IMG/VR virus record: IMGVR_UViG_3300025009_000151
Coordinates: 1 to 49,888 of that record
DNA: 49,888 nucleotides
Source: a virus
Reading direction: 5' to 3' (one strand)
The notes beneath the pieces are model-generated. The model saw only the letters and a program-made list of their open reading frames with translations. It was not told the origin of the DNA and made no database searches. Below are positions 6,698 through 13,618 of the stretch, piece after piece. A program made the position numbers and the translations under genes. Each line of letters begins with the position of its first letter. Position 1 is the first letter of the stretch.

Positions 6698-6889
6698 ATG
6701 AGAAATTTTGTGGGTTATATCACAGAGAATAGTAGTATTCACGTATGTGGTTATGAAGGGAATTTTGTTCTTATTCAAACTAAACCGGGAGAAAAACCAA
6801 AGAAACTAAGGATGTATACAAAATATGCAACGAATGACTATTTCAAACTTAAAGGCAAGAGGGTATTTTTTAAACCGCAATATGTATAG
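6698..6889 (+). CDS. Small protein of unknown function (63 aa)
   Basis: ATG preceded by a G-rich ribosome binding site. The sequence is rich in aromatic and basic residues and beta-strand-like (MRNFVGYITENSSIHVCGYE, then KRVFFKPQYV). No family was recognised. Its stop codon (6887-6889) directly abuts the hammerhead ribozyme, so its mRNA would be cut just beyond the stop. Confidence 0.6.
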   Translation: MRNFVGYITENSSIHVCGYEGNFVLIQTKPGEKPKKLRMYTKYATNDYFKLKGKRVFFKPQYV

Positions 6890-6942
6890 CCTACCTGATG
6901 AGTCGTAAACGACGAAACATCCCACACAAGGGATGTAGTAGG
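6890..6942 (+). ncRNA. Hammerhead ribozyme (type I)
   Basis: Every part of the hammerhead fold is present. Stem I is CCTAC (6890-6894) with GTAGG (6938-6942). The core CTGATGA is at 6895-6901. Stem II is GTCG/CGAC (6902-6905, 6910-6913) with loop TAAA. GAAA is at 6914-6917. Stem III is ACATCCC/GGGATGT (6917-6923, 6930-6936) with a 6-nt loop. Cleavage is predicted after A6937 (a GUA site). Stem I is open, which makes it type I. Hammerheads are known in phages, but this one's role is unknown; processing the 3' end of the 6698 transcript or releasing the structured RNA downstream are the simplest ideas. Confidence 0.92.
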
Positions 6943-6946
6943 ATGA

Positions 6947-7071
6947 CAGTAACAAACTACCAACAGAATATAAGCCACAAAGCGTAACCCGGTCTAGTCT
7001 GCATGATGCAGGTCAAGGGTTACTGACAACAGACACGAGGCCAACGGAGCTAGATGTGTGGTAAATGTGGC
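6947..7071 (+). ncRNA. Structured RNA downstream of the hammerhead, with alternative pairings
   Basis: GTAACCC (6984-6990) pairs with GGGTTAC (7017-7023) around a CTGC/GCAG hairpin (6999-7011). An outer helix GCCACA/TGTGGC (6974-6979 and 7066-7071) could enclose it. CAGTAAC (6947-6953) can instead pair with GTTACTG (7019-7025), which uses the same GTTAC, so two folds compete. No reading frame fits. It may be a small RNA or switch released by the ribozyme; this is inference. Confidence 0.5.
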
Positions 7072-7146
7072 AAAATTAAGTCTTACCTATGTTACATAGA
7101 GACTTTATTGTGTGGTATAGGTAAAACTTAAAAAGGGGGTAATACC

Positions 7147-7446
7147 ATGAATGAGGGCAGAATAATAAAATATAATTCAGTGATTGAAGGGGATAATTCA
7201 TTAATAACAATAAACTCAAAAACATATGAAGGGTTTTATATTAGTTATAACAATTATGATATTGATATTTACGGATGTAAAACAACGGCCCTGGTACTTG
7301 GTCAAATGCAGAAATTTTATATTCTAAACGGCGATCATCGTAAACAATATACTGAAATTATTGAACAAGGCTTTGACAAATGCCTATCTTACTATAAGGA
7401 TAATATTAAAAATGCTAATAAATACAGCGAACGTATACTTTGTTAA
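7147..7446 (+). CDS. Hypothetical protein (99 aa)
   Basis: ATG with AGGGGGT upstream. Rich in Tyr, Asn and Ile; the central segment is YEGFYISYNNYDIDIYGCKT and the C-terminal half is helical (EIIEQGFDKCLSYYKD). No family was recognised. A leader able to pair TTACCTA with TAGGTAA precedes it, as for several neighbours. Confidence 0.6.
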   Translation: MNEGRIIKYNSVIEGDNSLITINSKTYEGFYISYNNYDIDIYGCKTTALVLGQMQKFYILNGDHRKQYTEIIEQGFDKCLSYYKDNIKNANKYSERILC

Positions 7447-7448
7447 TT

Positions 7449-7515
7449 ATTGATTGTCCCTGCATTGCTTATTTTGTGGGGACGGATGAATAATTAAATT
7501 AAGGAGGTTTAATCT
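7449..7515 (+). repeat. Degenerate copy of the leader repeat
   Basis: Shares TTGTCC..TGC, TTTGTGGG, AATAATTAAA and AAGGAGGT with the leaders at 7929 and 8401. GTCCC can pair with GGGAC to form the hairpin. Confidence 0.5.
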
Positions 7516-7584
7516 TTGTGGGAATTAGCTTTAGGATCGGCTGCCTTTTGGCTTATCGTTCAATACCTATCTGGAAGGGGTTGA
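7516..7584 (+). CDS. Tiny membrane peptide (22 aa)
   Basis: TTG start 8 nt after AAGGAGG; product MWELALGSAAFWLIVQYLSG.. is one hydrophobic helix. The strong ribosome binding site and membrane character argue for a real peptide. Function unknown. Confidence 0.45.
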   Translation: MWELALGSAAFWLIVQYLSGRG

Positions 7585-7588
7585 AACT

Positions 7589-7675
7589 GTGCTACAAGAA
7601 TGGTTAGACGCTAACATGCCGGATACTTGGTACCCTGCACCGGACTATTCAGAACTATTAGAGGAAGGGGAATAA
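7589..7675 (+). CDS. Tiny acidic peptide (28 aa)
   Basis: GTG start with GGAAGGGG 8 nt upstream. The sequence contains WLDANMPDTWYPAPDYSELL and is acidic. It sits 4 nt after the membrane peptide and 3 nt before the next gene, so they may be co-translated. No known family. Confidence 0.45.
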   Translation: MLQEWLDANMPDTWYPAPDYSELLEEGE

Positions 7676-7678
7676 CGA

Positions 7679-7906
7679 ATGATTAAACAAACACTAACAC
7701 AAGTTAGAGCAGAAATAAAAAAGAATGGTACGTGGGAAGGTTGGTTATGTCCTTCTAAGTGTTACCCTTCACCTTCTCACCCGTTTAATGTGTCGATATT
7801 AACAAAGATAGAATCATTAGACGAGTTAAAAGAGAAAGTTAATTCCTTTTCTTATTACAATTGCAACTATGAGGTTGGCTATAACGTGCATTATTACAAG
7901 GTATAA
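7679..7906 (+). CDS. Hypothetical protein (75 aa)
   Basis: ATG with GAGGAAGGGG upstream. It contains GTWEGWLCPSKCYPSPSHPF and a Tyr/Asn-rich C terminus. The C-x3-C spacing could bind metal, but there is only one pair. No family recognised. Confidence 0.6.
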   Translation: MIKQTLTQVRAEIKKNGTWEGWLCPSKCYPSPSHPFNVSILTKIESLDELKEKVNSFSYYNCNYEVGYNVHYYKV

Positions 7907-7928
7907 TGCCCTGCTGCAAGGCCTTAAA

Positions 7929-8000
7929 AATTGTTGTCCGTTGCCCACAATCATAATACTGTTTGTGGGTATAGGAGAATAATTAAAAGGAGGTAATATT
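7929..8000 (+). repeat. Leader repeat, copy 1
   Basis: Contains a hairpin (CCCACAA..TTGTGGG) followed by AGGAGAATAATTAAAAGGAGG and the start of the 8001 gene. Nearly identical to 8401-8470. Confidence 0.75.
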
Positions 8001-8402
8001 ATGTATAATAATGAGTATAGGCAGGAACTTATTGATTCAATGAAGGAGTTATCCAAGGATGGGTTCAAATGTTTCATTCTTAAAGAAAATCCTACTTATT
8101 TATATGGGTACATCGTAACACCTAATGACAATGTTATATATACCCAACGTGATAACTTTGCCTGGAGAGGTTGGACTTTTTCTTTGAAGTATAAACCGAA
8201 CCGTAACACTGGTAACGGGTGTCAATGCTTAGAAGAACCTATAAATAAGATAACAACTGAAAGTATACTGCAAGCGGAGAAGGAAGGGTTAGTTTTTGCT
8301 ACAAAATTAAAAGCTAATCTATACAAAAACAGTGAGGAATTTATAAACAAGGATTTGTGGAATAAAGAACGATTCGAGGAAATTTCAGATATTATTGAAT
8401 AA
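8001..8402 (+). CDS. Hypothetical protein (133 aa)
   Basis: ATG with AAAAGGAGG in the leader repeat. Predicted mixed alpha/beta; includes YLYGYIVTPNDNVIYTQRDN and WRGWTFSLKYKPNR. No family recognised. The stop overlaps the start of leader copy 2. Confidence 0.6.
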   Translation: MYNNEYRQELIDSMKELSKDGFKCFILKENPTYLYGYIVTPNDNVIYTQRDNFAWRGWTFSLKYKPNRNTGNGCQCLEEPINKITTESILQAEKEGLVFATKLKANLYKNSEEFINKDLWNKERFEEISDIIE

Positions 8403-8470
8403 TTGTTGTCCGTTGCCCACAACTAATATATTTTGTGGGCATAGGAGAATAATTAAAAGGAGGTAATACA
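8401..8470 (+). repeat. Leader repeat, copy 2
   Basis: Same layout as copy 1: TTGTTGTCCGTTGCCCACAA, short loop, TTGTGGGC, then AGGAGAATAATTAAAAGGAGG. It places the same hairpin and ribosome binding site before the 8471 gene. Confidence 0.75.
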
Positions 8471-8923
8471 ATGTATAAAGTTGTTAACCCTATCAAGAAA
8501 AAAACTAGGGGAGGAAGAAGTTATAATGTATTTATGGAAATTAATTATACTAATGATGGTAAACTGTCTATAACAGGAATTGAAGGGCCGTTAGCTTCTG
8601 GCAATTGTTTAGGTGGTTGCGGTCAGATTGATATGAGTTTAAGAGAGGAAGATCGCTCTAAGTGGTCATTTAACCCTGGATGGAACTCTGAAATGATGGA
8701 TAAATTCCTAGGTGTATGGGACAAATGGCATTTGAACGATATGAGATCAACTTGTGAACATCAACGCTCAAGAGGGGAAACTTATAAAAATAATCCTTCC
8801 GCTGTATGCCCTGATTGTGGTTATAAGATAGGTTCGGCCTGGTTAAAAGAAGACGTACCACAAGAAGTTATTCAATGGTTAGAGTCTTTACCAGAAGCTA
8901 AAAATAGTTATGCTTGGGTGTAG
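8471..8923 (+). CDS. Hypothetical protein with possible zinc site (150 aa)
   Basis: The first half has YNVFMEINYTNDGKLSITGI and a Gly-rich GNCLGGCGQID. The second half has STCEHQ and AVCPDCGYKIG, whose Cys/His set could bind zinc. No family recognised. Preceded by leader copy 2. Confidence 0.6.
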   Translation: MYKVVNPIKKKTRGGRSYNVFMEINYTNDGKLSITGIEGPLASGNCLGGCGQIDMSLREEDRSKWSFNPGWNSEMMDKFLGVWDKWHLNDMRSTCEHQRSRGETYKNNPSAVCPDCGYKIGSAWLKEDVPQEVIQWLESLPEAKNSYAWV

Positions 8924-8926
8924 AAT

Positions 8927-9088
8927 ATGACAAAAGTAGAACTGAAACAGGAAGGTAAAAACATTTTTTATGCCGTGATTAACCCGCCCGCTGCCGATCA
9001 GATGCCGATCATATTGTGGGGTAGGAATACCAGGACAGTTGAACGCAAACTAATACACTTAGTAAAAAAGCATAAACCCGGCATATAG
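8927..9088 (+). CDS. Small protein (53 aa)
   Basis: Starts 3 nt after the previous stop and reads MTKVELKQEGKNIFYAVINP, ending ..HLVKKHKPGI. The ribosome binding site is weak, so coupling to the previous gene is likely. A hairpin CCCGGC/GCCGGG (9077-9093) overlaps the stop. Function unknown. Confidence 0.5.
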   Translation: MTKVELKQEGKNIFYAVINPPAADQMPIILWGRNTRTVERKLIHLVKKHKPGI

Positions 9089-9122
9089 CCGGGACTTATG
9101 CAATACATAAGGGGGTAATACA

Positions 9123-9587
9123 ATGGACAAATACAAAGTTATTAACGGAACCTCATACCACAAAGAAACGCCGGAGGCAGTATGTAATATATTACAACGT
9201 GCTATGGATAACAAGGATCGTATTCGTGTTTTCTATGGCGACGCCGACACTGGCCGCGTATGGTTAGAAGAACACGACACTATCGGCTATATTGGAAGGT
9301 CAACAGGTAATAGTAAAATACCTTTGTTAATAAAGAATACACGATCACTTGGCGGGGGTGCATTATTAGATAACTGTATAGTACGTATCACAAAGGGTTT
9401 GAAAGACCTGTATAAGCATCCAAACTACATAGAGCCTAGATTAGACGTTGAGCCTATCTTTAACCCTACCGAGGGTAATAGGTGGTATGTATCAGATAAC
9501 GGAGTATTGGTAGCTACTTTTGAAACAGAGACTAAGGCTAAAAACTACCGTGATTTTATGGAAGGTAAAAGGAACCGGCCGTATTAG
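9123..9587 (+). CDS. Hypothetical protein (154 aa)
   Basis: ATG after AAGGGGGT. Features RIRVFYGDADTGRVWLEEHD, TIGYIGRSTGNSKIPLL and RYVSD-like RWYVSDNG; an alpha/beta domain with many charged residues. It resembles small proteins common on plasmids and phages of Gram-positive bacteria, but no function is known. A strong terminator overlaps its stop. Confidence 0.65.
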   Translation: MDKYKVINGTSYHKETPEAVCNILQRAMDNKDRIRVFYGDADTGRVWLEEHDTIGYIGRSTGNSKIPLLIKNTRSLGGGALLDNCIVRITKGLKDLYKHPNYIEPRLDVEPIFNPTEGNRWYVSDNGVLVATFETETKAKNYRDFMEGKRNRPY

Positions 9588-9600
9588 GCCGGTCTTTTTT
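9574..9600 (+). terminator. Rho-independent terminator
   Basis: ACCGGCC (9574-9580) pairs with GGCCGGT (9587-9593) and is followed by CTTTTTT. Confidence 0.85.
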
Positions 9601-9619
9601 CTCCCCGTCGCCCCTGCAG

Positions 9620-9650
9620 TCACTTTATCGCACACGTGATCACTTTATCG
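9620..9650. repeat. Two copies of TCACTTTATCG
   Basis: Exact copies begin at 9620 and 9640, 20 bp apart. More copies lie in the replication-relaxation gene (11020, 11131, 11254). They may be binding sites. Confidence 0.5.
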
Positions 9651-9864
9651 AAAACATCTCTTTCCTGCTGGCCTCTTGACGTTTGGCTTTAATCTTTTCC
9701 CAGGCATCACCGTATAACGATTCCATGCGCTTGTTGAATATTTTCTCTTTGCGTATCTGTTTTTTGTAATGCTTCTCATATTCTGGTGTATCATCCGGTG
9801 GCCCCAGGTGATACAACGTACCGAGAATACAACCGATCCCACGACCTACACCATTTAAATTCAT
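9640..9864 (-). CDS. Small basic helical protein (74 aa)
   Basis: The N-terminal part is Gly-rich (GVGRGIGCILGTLYHLGPP) and the rest is a charged helix (EKHYKKQIRKEKIFNKR). It is leftward while its neighbours are rightward. Its 3' end contains a TCACTTTATC repeat. A different overlapping frame is less plausible. Function unknown. Confidence 0.5.
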   Translation of the reverse strand: MNLNGVGRGIGCILGTLYHLGPPDDTPEYEKHYKKQIRKEKIFNKRMESLYGDAWEKIKAKRQEASRKEMFSIK

Positions 9865-9891
9865 TTTATCACGTCCTTAAATATTGTTGTC

Positions 9892-9907
9892 TAAACACTT
9901 GTGTTTA
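9892..9907. promoter_or_regulatory. Palindromic operator over the -35 box
   Basis: TAAACAC (9892-9898), TT, GTGTTTA (9901-9907) is a perfect palindrome that overlaps the -35 element at 9899. Confidence 0.5.
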
Positions 9908-9927
9908 ACTACATACTATGATATAAT
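9899..9927 (+). promoter_or_regulatory. Rightward promoter
   Basis: TTGTGT (9899-9904), 17 nt, TATAAT (9922-9927). It drives the gene at 9957. Confidence 0.7.
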
Positions 9928-9956
9928 AATAAAAAACAATCGAGGAGGAGTTATTA

Positions 9957-10250
9957 ATGGAGTTAAGAGGTTATCCGAGCGAACACATCATCAATATTTA
10001 CAACCAACCGCCACACGGCAATAAACTTTTACTGCAAGCTAGAAGTTATCTACAAAAACAATATGCCAAGGAAAGCGAGTTGCAAGAGAGACTAGAGGAA
10101 ACAGTCAACCGTTTCGGTAGCACAGACTTCGAGGCGCAGCGCATCAGAAAACAGCTTTCCAAGATTGACAGCGAAGCGCACTACTTCGATGCACACGGGC
10201 ATAAAGTTTACTCCTTCCGCATCGACTTTGGAAAAGTAAGCAGGGTTTAA
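9957..10250 (+). CDS. Hypothetical helical protein (97 aa)
   Basis: ATG with GAGGAGG upstream. Mainly coiled-coil-like: KQYAKESELQERLEETVNRF then DFEAQRIRKQLSKID. It ends in an aromatic strand (YSFRIDFGKV). No family recognised. First gene of a unit under a regulated promoter. Confidence 0.65.
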   Translation: MELRGYPSEHIINIYNQPPHGNKLLLQARSYLQKQYAKESELQERLEETVNRFGSTDFEAQRIRKQLSKIDSEAHYFDAHGHKVYSFRIDFGKVSRV

Positions 10251-10313
10251 TCCCCTGCCGAGCGTCCACAGGGCGTTGGGTAGGAGATTAAAATTAAGAG
10301 GGAGGAATACATA

Positions 10314-10577
10314 ATGTTAAAAGGTATACTTGAAGATTTACGTGACGGTGAATGGATGATTACAGAAATTAACTGCTACAACAGTTCCGACTTGGGGTTA
10401 GGTACCTGTCAGTGTCATAGTCACCCAGTAAGAAATTATTATCCAATACAGCGCAAAAAAGCATTACTTTGCATCCAACAGTATATTGCCGATATTGAGG
10501 CAGATAAAAAGCGTCGTCAGGCTGAAATTCAGTGGCTGGATAATGCGATTGCCGAATTAACAAACGCTACCGCTTAA
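10314..10577 (+). CDS. Hypothetical protein (87 aa)
   Basis: ATG with GGGAGG upstream. Contains GLGTCQCHSHPVR, where two Cys and two His could bind metal, followed by a helical region rich in Lys and Ala. No family recognised. Confidence 0.6.
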   Translation: MLKGILEDLRDGEWMITEINCYNSSDLGLGTCQCHSHPVRNYYPIQRKKALLCIQQYIADIEADKKRRQAEIQWLDNAIAELTNATA

Positions 10578-10645
10578 CTCATCCGGTTCACGGCGGAATC
10601 CGGACAAAAGCCACCTACCAGGAAATTAATTAAGGAGGAATTTTA

Positions 10646-10918
10646 ATGTCATATTATAACAATGTGGTAGTATTATTTTCTAGTTTTGGTCAAAATGATT
10701 GGAGAATGGCAGGTCAAATGCTACCTAAAGGCAGTATTCCAATTGCTGTCATTAACTATCATAATGGAAGCATTATCCAGATAGTTAATGACTTATCTAA
10801 AGATGAAATTATCAACTTTGCTAACAACCTTAGAGAAAATACTTTACATGAAATGCACCAACCGGAAAGTAATACAGATTATATAGCACCAGCACGATGG
10901 CAATATATATCATCTTAA
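10646..10918 (+). CDS. Hypothetical protein (90 aa)
   Basis: ATG with AAGGAGG. Central part SIPIAVINYHNGSIIQIVND looks beta-rich; the C terminus is charged. No family recognised. Ends at a terminator shared with the convergent gene. Confidence 0.6.
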   Translation: MSYYNNVVVLFSSFGQNDWRMAGQMLPKGSIPIAVINYHNGSIIQIVNDLSKDEIINFANNLRENTLHEMHQPESNTDYIAPARWQYISS

Positions 10919-10934
10919 CCGCCTCCGGGCGGTT
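10917..10934. terminator. Terminator between convergent genes
   Basis: AACCGCC (10917-10923) pairs with GGCGGTT (10928-10934); T-rich sequence follows on the plus strand. Confidence 0.65.
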
Positions 10935-10939
10935 TATCC

Positions 10940-11566
10940 CTATTTTATCACATCCTTTACACTCTCTTTAAGACATACTACAAACTTCACTGTATCGCTC
11001 TTGATCACTTTAGCGTATCTCACTTTATCACGCTCGTCATCCACAACCACAATAACTCTAGCGAACTTCCCAGGCATGGGCCAGTCTTTCGTATCCCACC
11101 GCTTACTGAGGGCGTACTGTTCGTACTTAGTCACTTTATCACATATATCTTTGCTGACGTACCTCTGGTACTCCACAAAGTATGGTCTATCCTCTACCAC
11201 ACAGTAAGCGTCAGCGACCCCCATGCCGAAATCGTACTCCTTCACGAATATATTCACTTTATCACGCACAGTCAACCATATATCATTCACGCCTAACCTG
11301 TGGTCAAGCTGCCCCGGCGACTTACCTACCCAATATACATAATCGTTAACACTCATACACTTACCCCTCTGTATGAGCCTAGCATCGTGCAGAGTTTTTA
11401 ACTCCACACGACACTTCCATATTCCATAATCCGATTCATTAAACACTAACTGATTAATCTGCCGACGAGAAAGAACACCATGCTCTTTGAGTAAATTAAT
11501 AATATCGAAACGTCTTAAAGTTATTTTAGGCACTTTAAAGTTATTGAGTTGAAACTTAGCACTCAT
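10940..11566 (-). CDS. Replication-relaxation (MobC-like) family protein
   Basis: The pattern RFDIINLLKEHGVLSRRQINQL is a winged-helix start. The later stretch LDHRLGVNDIWLTV, then FVEYQRY, fits the Replic_Relax family, known from plasmids and integrative elements. The family is thought to act in plasmid replication or DNA relaxation and transfer. ATG 11566 was chosen because GGGGTG is about 9 nt upstream. Its coding sequence holds three copies of TCACTTTATC (minus strand: GATAAAGTGA) and it lies next to an FtsK-like gene, a pair usually found on plasmids. Confidence 0.7.
   Translation of the reverse strand: MSAKFQLNNFKVPKITLRRFDIINLLKEHGVLSRRQINQLVFNESDYGIWKCRVELKTLHDARLIQRGKCMSVNDYVYWVGKSPGQLDHRLGVNDIWLTVRDKVNIFVKEYDFGMGVADAYCVVEDRPYFVEYQRYVSKDICDKVTKYEQYALSKRWDTKDWPMPGKFARVIVVVDDERDKVRYAKVIKSDTVKFVVCLKESVKDVIK
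10987..11264. repeat. Iteron-like TCACTTTATC repeats within the coding region
   Basis: Exact copies at 11020, 11131 and 11254; one-mismatch copies at 10987 and 11005. They encode DKV or related tripeptides on the minus strand and also recur at 9620 and 9640. Confidence 0.45.
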
Positions 11567-11638
11567 AAGACCTAACACCCCGCTATAAAACAAAGTAACT
11601 TATACTTAACTTATATACAAACCTATAACTAAACTAGG

Positions 11639-12919
11639 TTACCAACTTAACGCCGACTCTTTATCTTGCTCAGTAGCCAACACAGTCGGGACAACGCCCT
11701 TCGTTGCTGCGGGAAACATCTTGCGTAACATAGGTACTACTGCTTTAAGATGCAGGTGCATTACTTGAACCTTACGCATACGCTCCTTAGCCTGGAATAT
11801 GCACCGTCCCTGAACCTCCAAATACGCCGCCTGACTCCTCTCCTCGCCCAATATCATACGAGAGTACCGTCTTGAACTAACCTTAAAAGCTATTGCTGTG
11901 GGAATAAGACTCCGTAACTCGCCCGATACGACCTTAGCCGACGTATGCTGAGTGCATATAATAACGTGCATCCCGGCGAATCTGCCCTGCTGTAACAGCG
12001 TCAACGCTGCGCCCTTACTCCCGAACCCCTTACCGTCCTTATCCATTCCGCCGTCAAGACTCATCCATTCGTCTATCACCACAACATCATGGGCCATCTG
12101 TGGGCCTCCTAGAGCGTTGTAGTCGGCTATAGAGGACACATGAGCCTTACCTATAGCTATGGCCTTCTCCTGTAGCCTCCTGAGTGCCCCTGTAAGGACT
12201 CTCTCAGCTCCACCAAGGTCACAGGCGAAGTCTTGAGTGTGTGGAGCCAACTGAAACCCCGATAACTCCACACCGCCGAGTTTCATATCTACGAGGTGCA
12301 ATTTAACCTGATCAGGGGTATAGTTGGTAATCAATGACATTAATGCCTGCCGTAACCAACTACTTTTACCGCCCCCCGGCATACCTGCCACAAGAACCGA
12401 AAAGCACTCGTCATCGGATAGCACCAACCACACAACGCCCTCCCTGCCTATGCCCACAGGCACAGCACAGGGCCACTTCGCACCCCGGGTAACAAACTTA
12501 TCAGTATACTTAAATCTCCTCGGTATAGCCCTCGTAAACACTCTCAGGTGTATTAAGCCTTTACTGTCCTGACTAATCTGCACCTCAGCATTTAAAGCCG
12601 ACTCTATCTGTGGGTGATACTTAAAAAAGTCACCAACCCACAATCCGGGGTAAGTCTTAACGATAAGATGCACCCCGTACGCCGTCTTAATCTGTTTAAT
12701 GATTTGTGGTTTGTAAGTCTTTCCGGTATCTCGATCCGTCCTATCCATCCCGACATTGTGGAATAACTCTTTCGCTTTCTCCTTCTTACTGTCACCCCAC
12801 TTATCCGCAAAGTGTTTAACAACATTACACACGCAGTTTATCCCAGCGTCAGCACCGAGCCACACAGCCTTACCTAACCCATCAAACGCATTAACCGAGC
12901 CGCCGTAACTATTACTCAT
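11639..12919 (-). CDS. FtsK/SpoIIIE-like DNA translocase ATPase
   Basis: The longer frame from 12940 has 433 aa. Walker A is GMPGGGKS (about residues 186-193) and Walker B DVVVIDEW (about 285-292), with a VILCTQ-like sensor (ITCT..QHTS). The N-terminal part binds no recognised domain. FtsK-type ATPases pump double-stranded DNA in division, conjugation or plasmid partitioning. Next to a replication-relaxation gene it looks like a plasmid maintenance or transfer module. ATG 12919 has AAGGAG 10 nt upstream and ATG 12940 has GAGGTAG 12 nt upstream; the true start is uncertain. Confidence 0.8.
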   Translation of the reverse strand: MSNSYGGSVNAFDGLGKAVWLGADAGINCVCNVVKHFADKWGDSKKEKAKELFHNVGMDRTDRDTGKTYKPQIIKQIKTAYGVHLIVKTYPGLWVGDFFKYHPQIESALNAEVQISQDSKGLIHLRVFTRAIPRRFKYTDKFVTRGAKWPCAVPVGIGREGVVWLVLSDDECFSVLVAGMPGGGKSSWLRQALMSLITNYTPDQVKLHLVDMKLGGVELSGFQLAPHTQDFACDLGGAERVLTGALRRLQEKAIAIGKAHVSSIADYNALGGPQMAHDVVVIDEWMSLDGGMDKDGKGFGSKGAALTLLQQGRFAGMHVIICTQHTSAKVVSGELRSLIPTAIAFKVSSRRYSRMILGEERSQAAYLEVQGRCIFQAKERMRKVQVMHLHLKAVVPMLRKMFPAATKGVVPTVLATEQDKESALSW

Positions 12920-13064
12920 TCTCCCACGACTCCTTCGCATCGGGAATATTATCTACCTCGCTCCACATAGACTTAACCTTTTCCCTGCCTAAATACAAAA
13001 CTTCAAACAATCCGTATACGCTAATAGTCAGTAACACAGTCCCTACAGTCATTAATGCACTCAC
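12912..13064 (-). CDS. Small single-pass membrane protein (50 aa)
   Basis: Starts at GTG with AAGGAGGTGG 7 nt upstream. One membrane helix (TVGTVLLTISVYGLFEVLYL) is followed by a charged tail. It overlaps the 3' end of the upstream gene and the start of the FtsK-like gene, so expression is linked. It may anchor or regulate the ATPase; this is inference. Confidence 0.6.
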   Translation of the reverse strand: MSALMTVGTVLLTISVYGLFEVLYLGREKVKSMWSEVDNIPDAKESWENE

Positions 13065-13311
13065 TAACTGCCACCTCCTTAATATTATCTCCCCAAGCGT
13101 CTGACCAATACTCACCATAATCTACCTCTGACCATCCCACAAGCACATCACCGTACACGCCTCTCGCTTTCATAATATACTGAGGGTCTTTCCTCCAGTC
13201 TAGCGACAAACTATATAAATCTCTCTCAGGGTATAGTATATCCAAAGCATTCAATATTCCCTCATTACTGTACTTAGAAAAGTCAGAGTGCCTAACAACC
13301 ATATCAAACAC
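13021..13311 (-). CDS. Hypothetical protein (96 aa)
   Basis: GTG start with AAGGTGG 7 nt before it. Rich in Asp, Tyr and Trp; includes VLVGWSEVDYGEYWSDAWGD. Acidic and lacks membrane helices. No family recognised. Confidence 0.55.
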   Translation of the reverse strand: MFDMVVRHSDFSKYSNEGILNALDILYPERDLYSLSLDWRKDPQYIMKARGVYGDVLVGWSEVDYGEYWSDAWGDNIKEVAVSECINDCRDCVTDY

Positions 13312-13394
13312 TGTCTAACCACCTTACCTCTCCGCTTTGATATAAGTTATGCACCGAGGGCTTGTCTAAGTACCATGTAAATTAAGGTAAAAAA

Positions 13395-13412
13395 ATAACC
13401 CTTTCGGGTTAT
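13395..13412 (-). terminator. Rho-independent terminator
   Basis: ATAACCC/GGGTTAT hairpin (13395-13412) with seven T on the minus strand after it. It ends the small-gene unit 13866-13409. Confidence 0.8.
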
Positions 13413-13618
13413 ATTTCAATATCTTGCTCTATTATTTTAACCTCGTAACGTCTTACCAAAATACCCTCGTCATCCCCTCTATTGCTAAACTTAATTTTAT
13501 CACCATTGTCAAGAGTAACTAGAACTTCATTACCATTGCTGAAAACATCACCTATTTTACGACCTGCCATAAGCCTAGTAAGTTCAACATTCATTTTCAT
13601 TCCTTTACCTAACGTCAT
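13409..13618 (-). CDS. Hypothetical beta-rich protein (69 aa)
   Basis: ATG overlaps the previous stop (TAATG) with GAGGGGGAG upstream. Contains FSNGNEVLVTLDNGDKIKFS, a small beta-barrel pattern. Function unknown. Confidence 0.6.
   Translation of the reverse strand: MTLGKGMKMNVELTRLMAGRKIGDVFSNGNEVLVTLDNGDKIKFSNRGDDEGILVRRYEVKIIEQDIEI

Noticed and set aside
7929-8470. Leader repeats as a CRISPR array
   Set aside because: Only two or three long copies precede coding genes; there are no short regularly spaced spacers and no cas genes.
9077-9093. CCCGGC/GCCGGG hairpin as a terminator
   Set aside because: There is no T run after it and the next gene's ribosome binding site follows closely.
9645-9842. 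Alternative reading frame opposite the 9640 gene's codons
   Set aside because: It overlaps the better-supported 74-aa frame almost fully and has no own start signal or plausible composition.
12324-12572. Open frames antisense to the FtsK-like, primase, portal and capsid genes
   Set aside because: They mirror the coding strand, lack ribosome binding sites and have unlikely composition, so they were treated as shadows.
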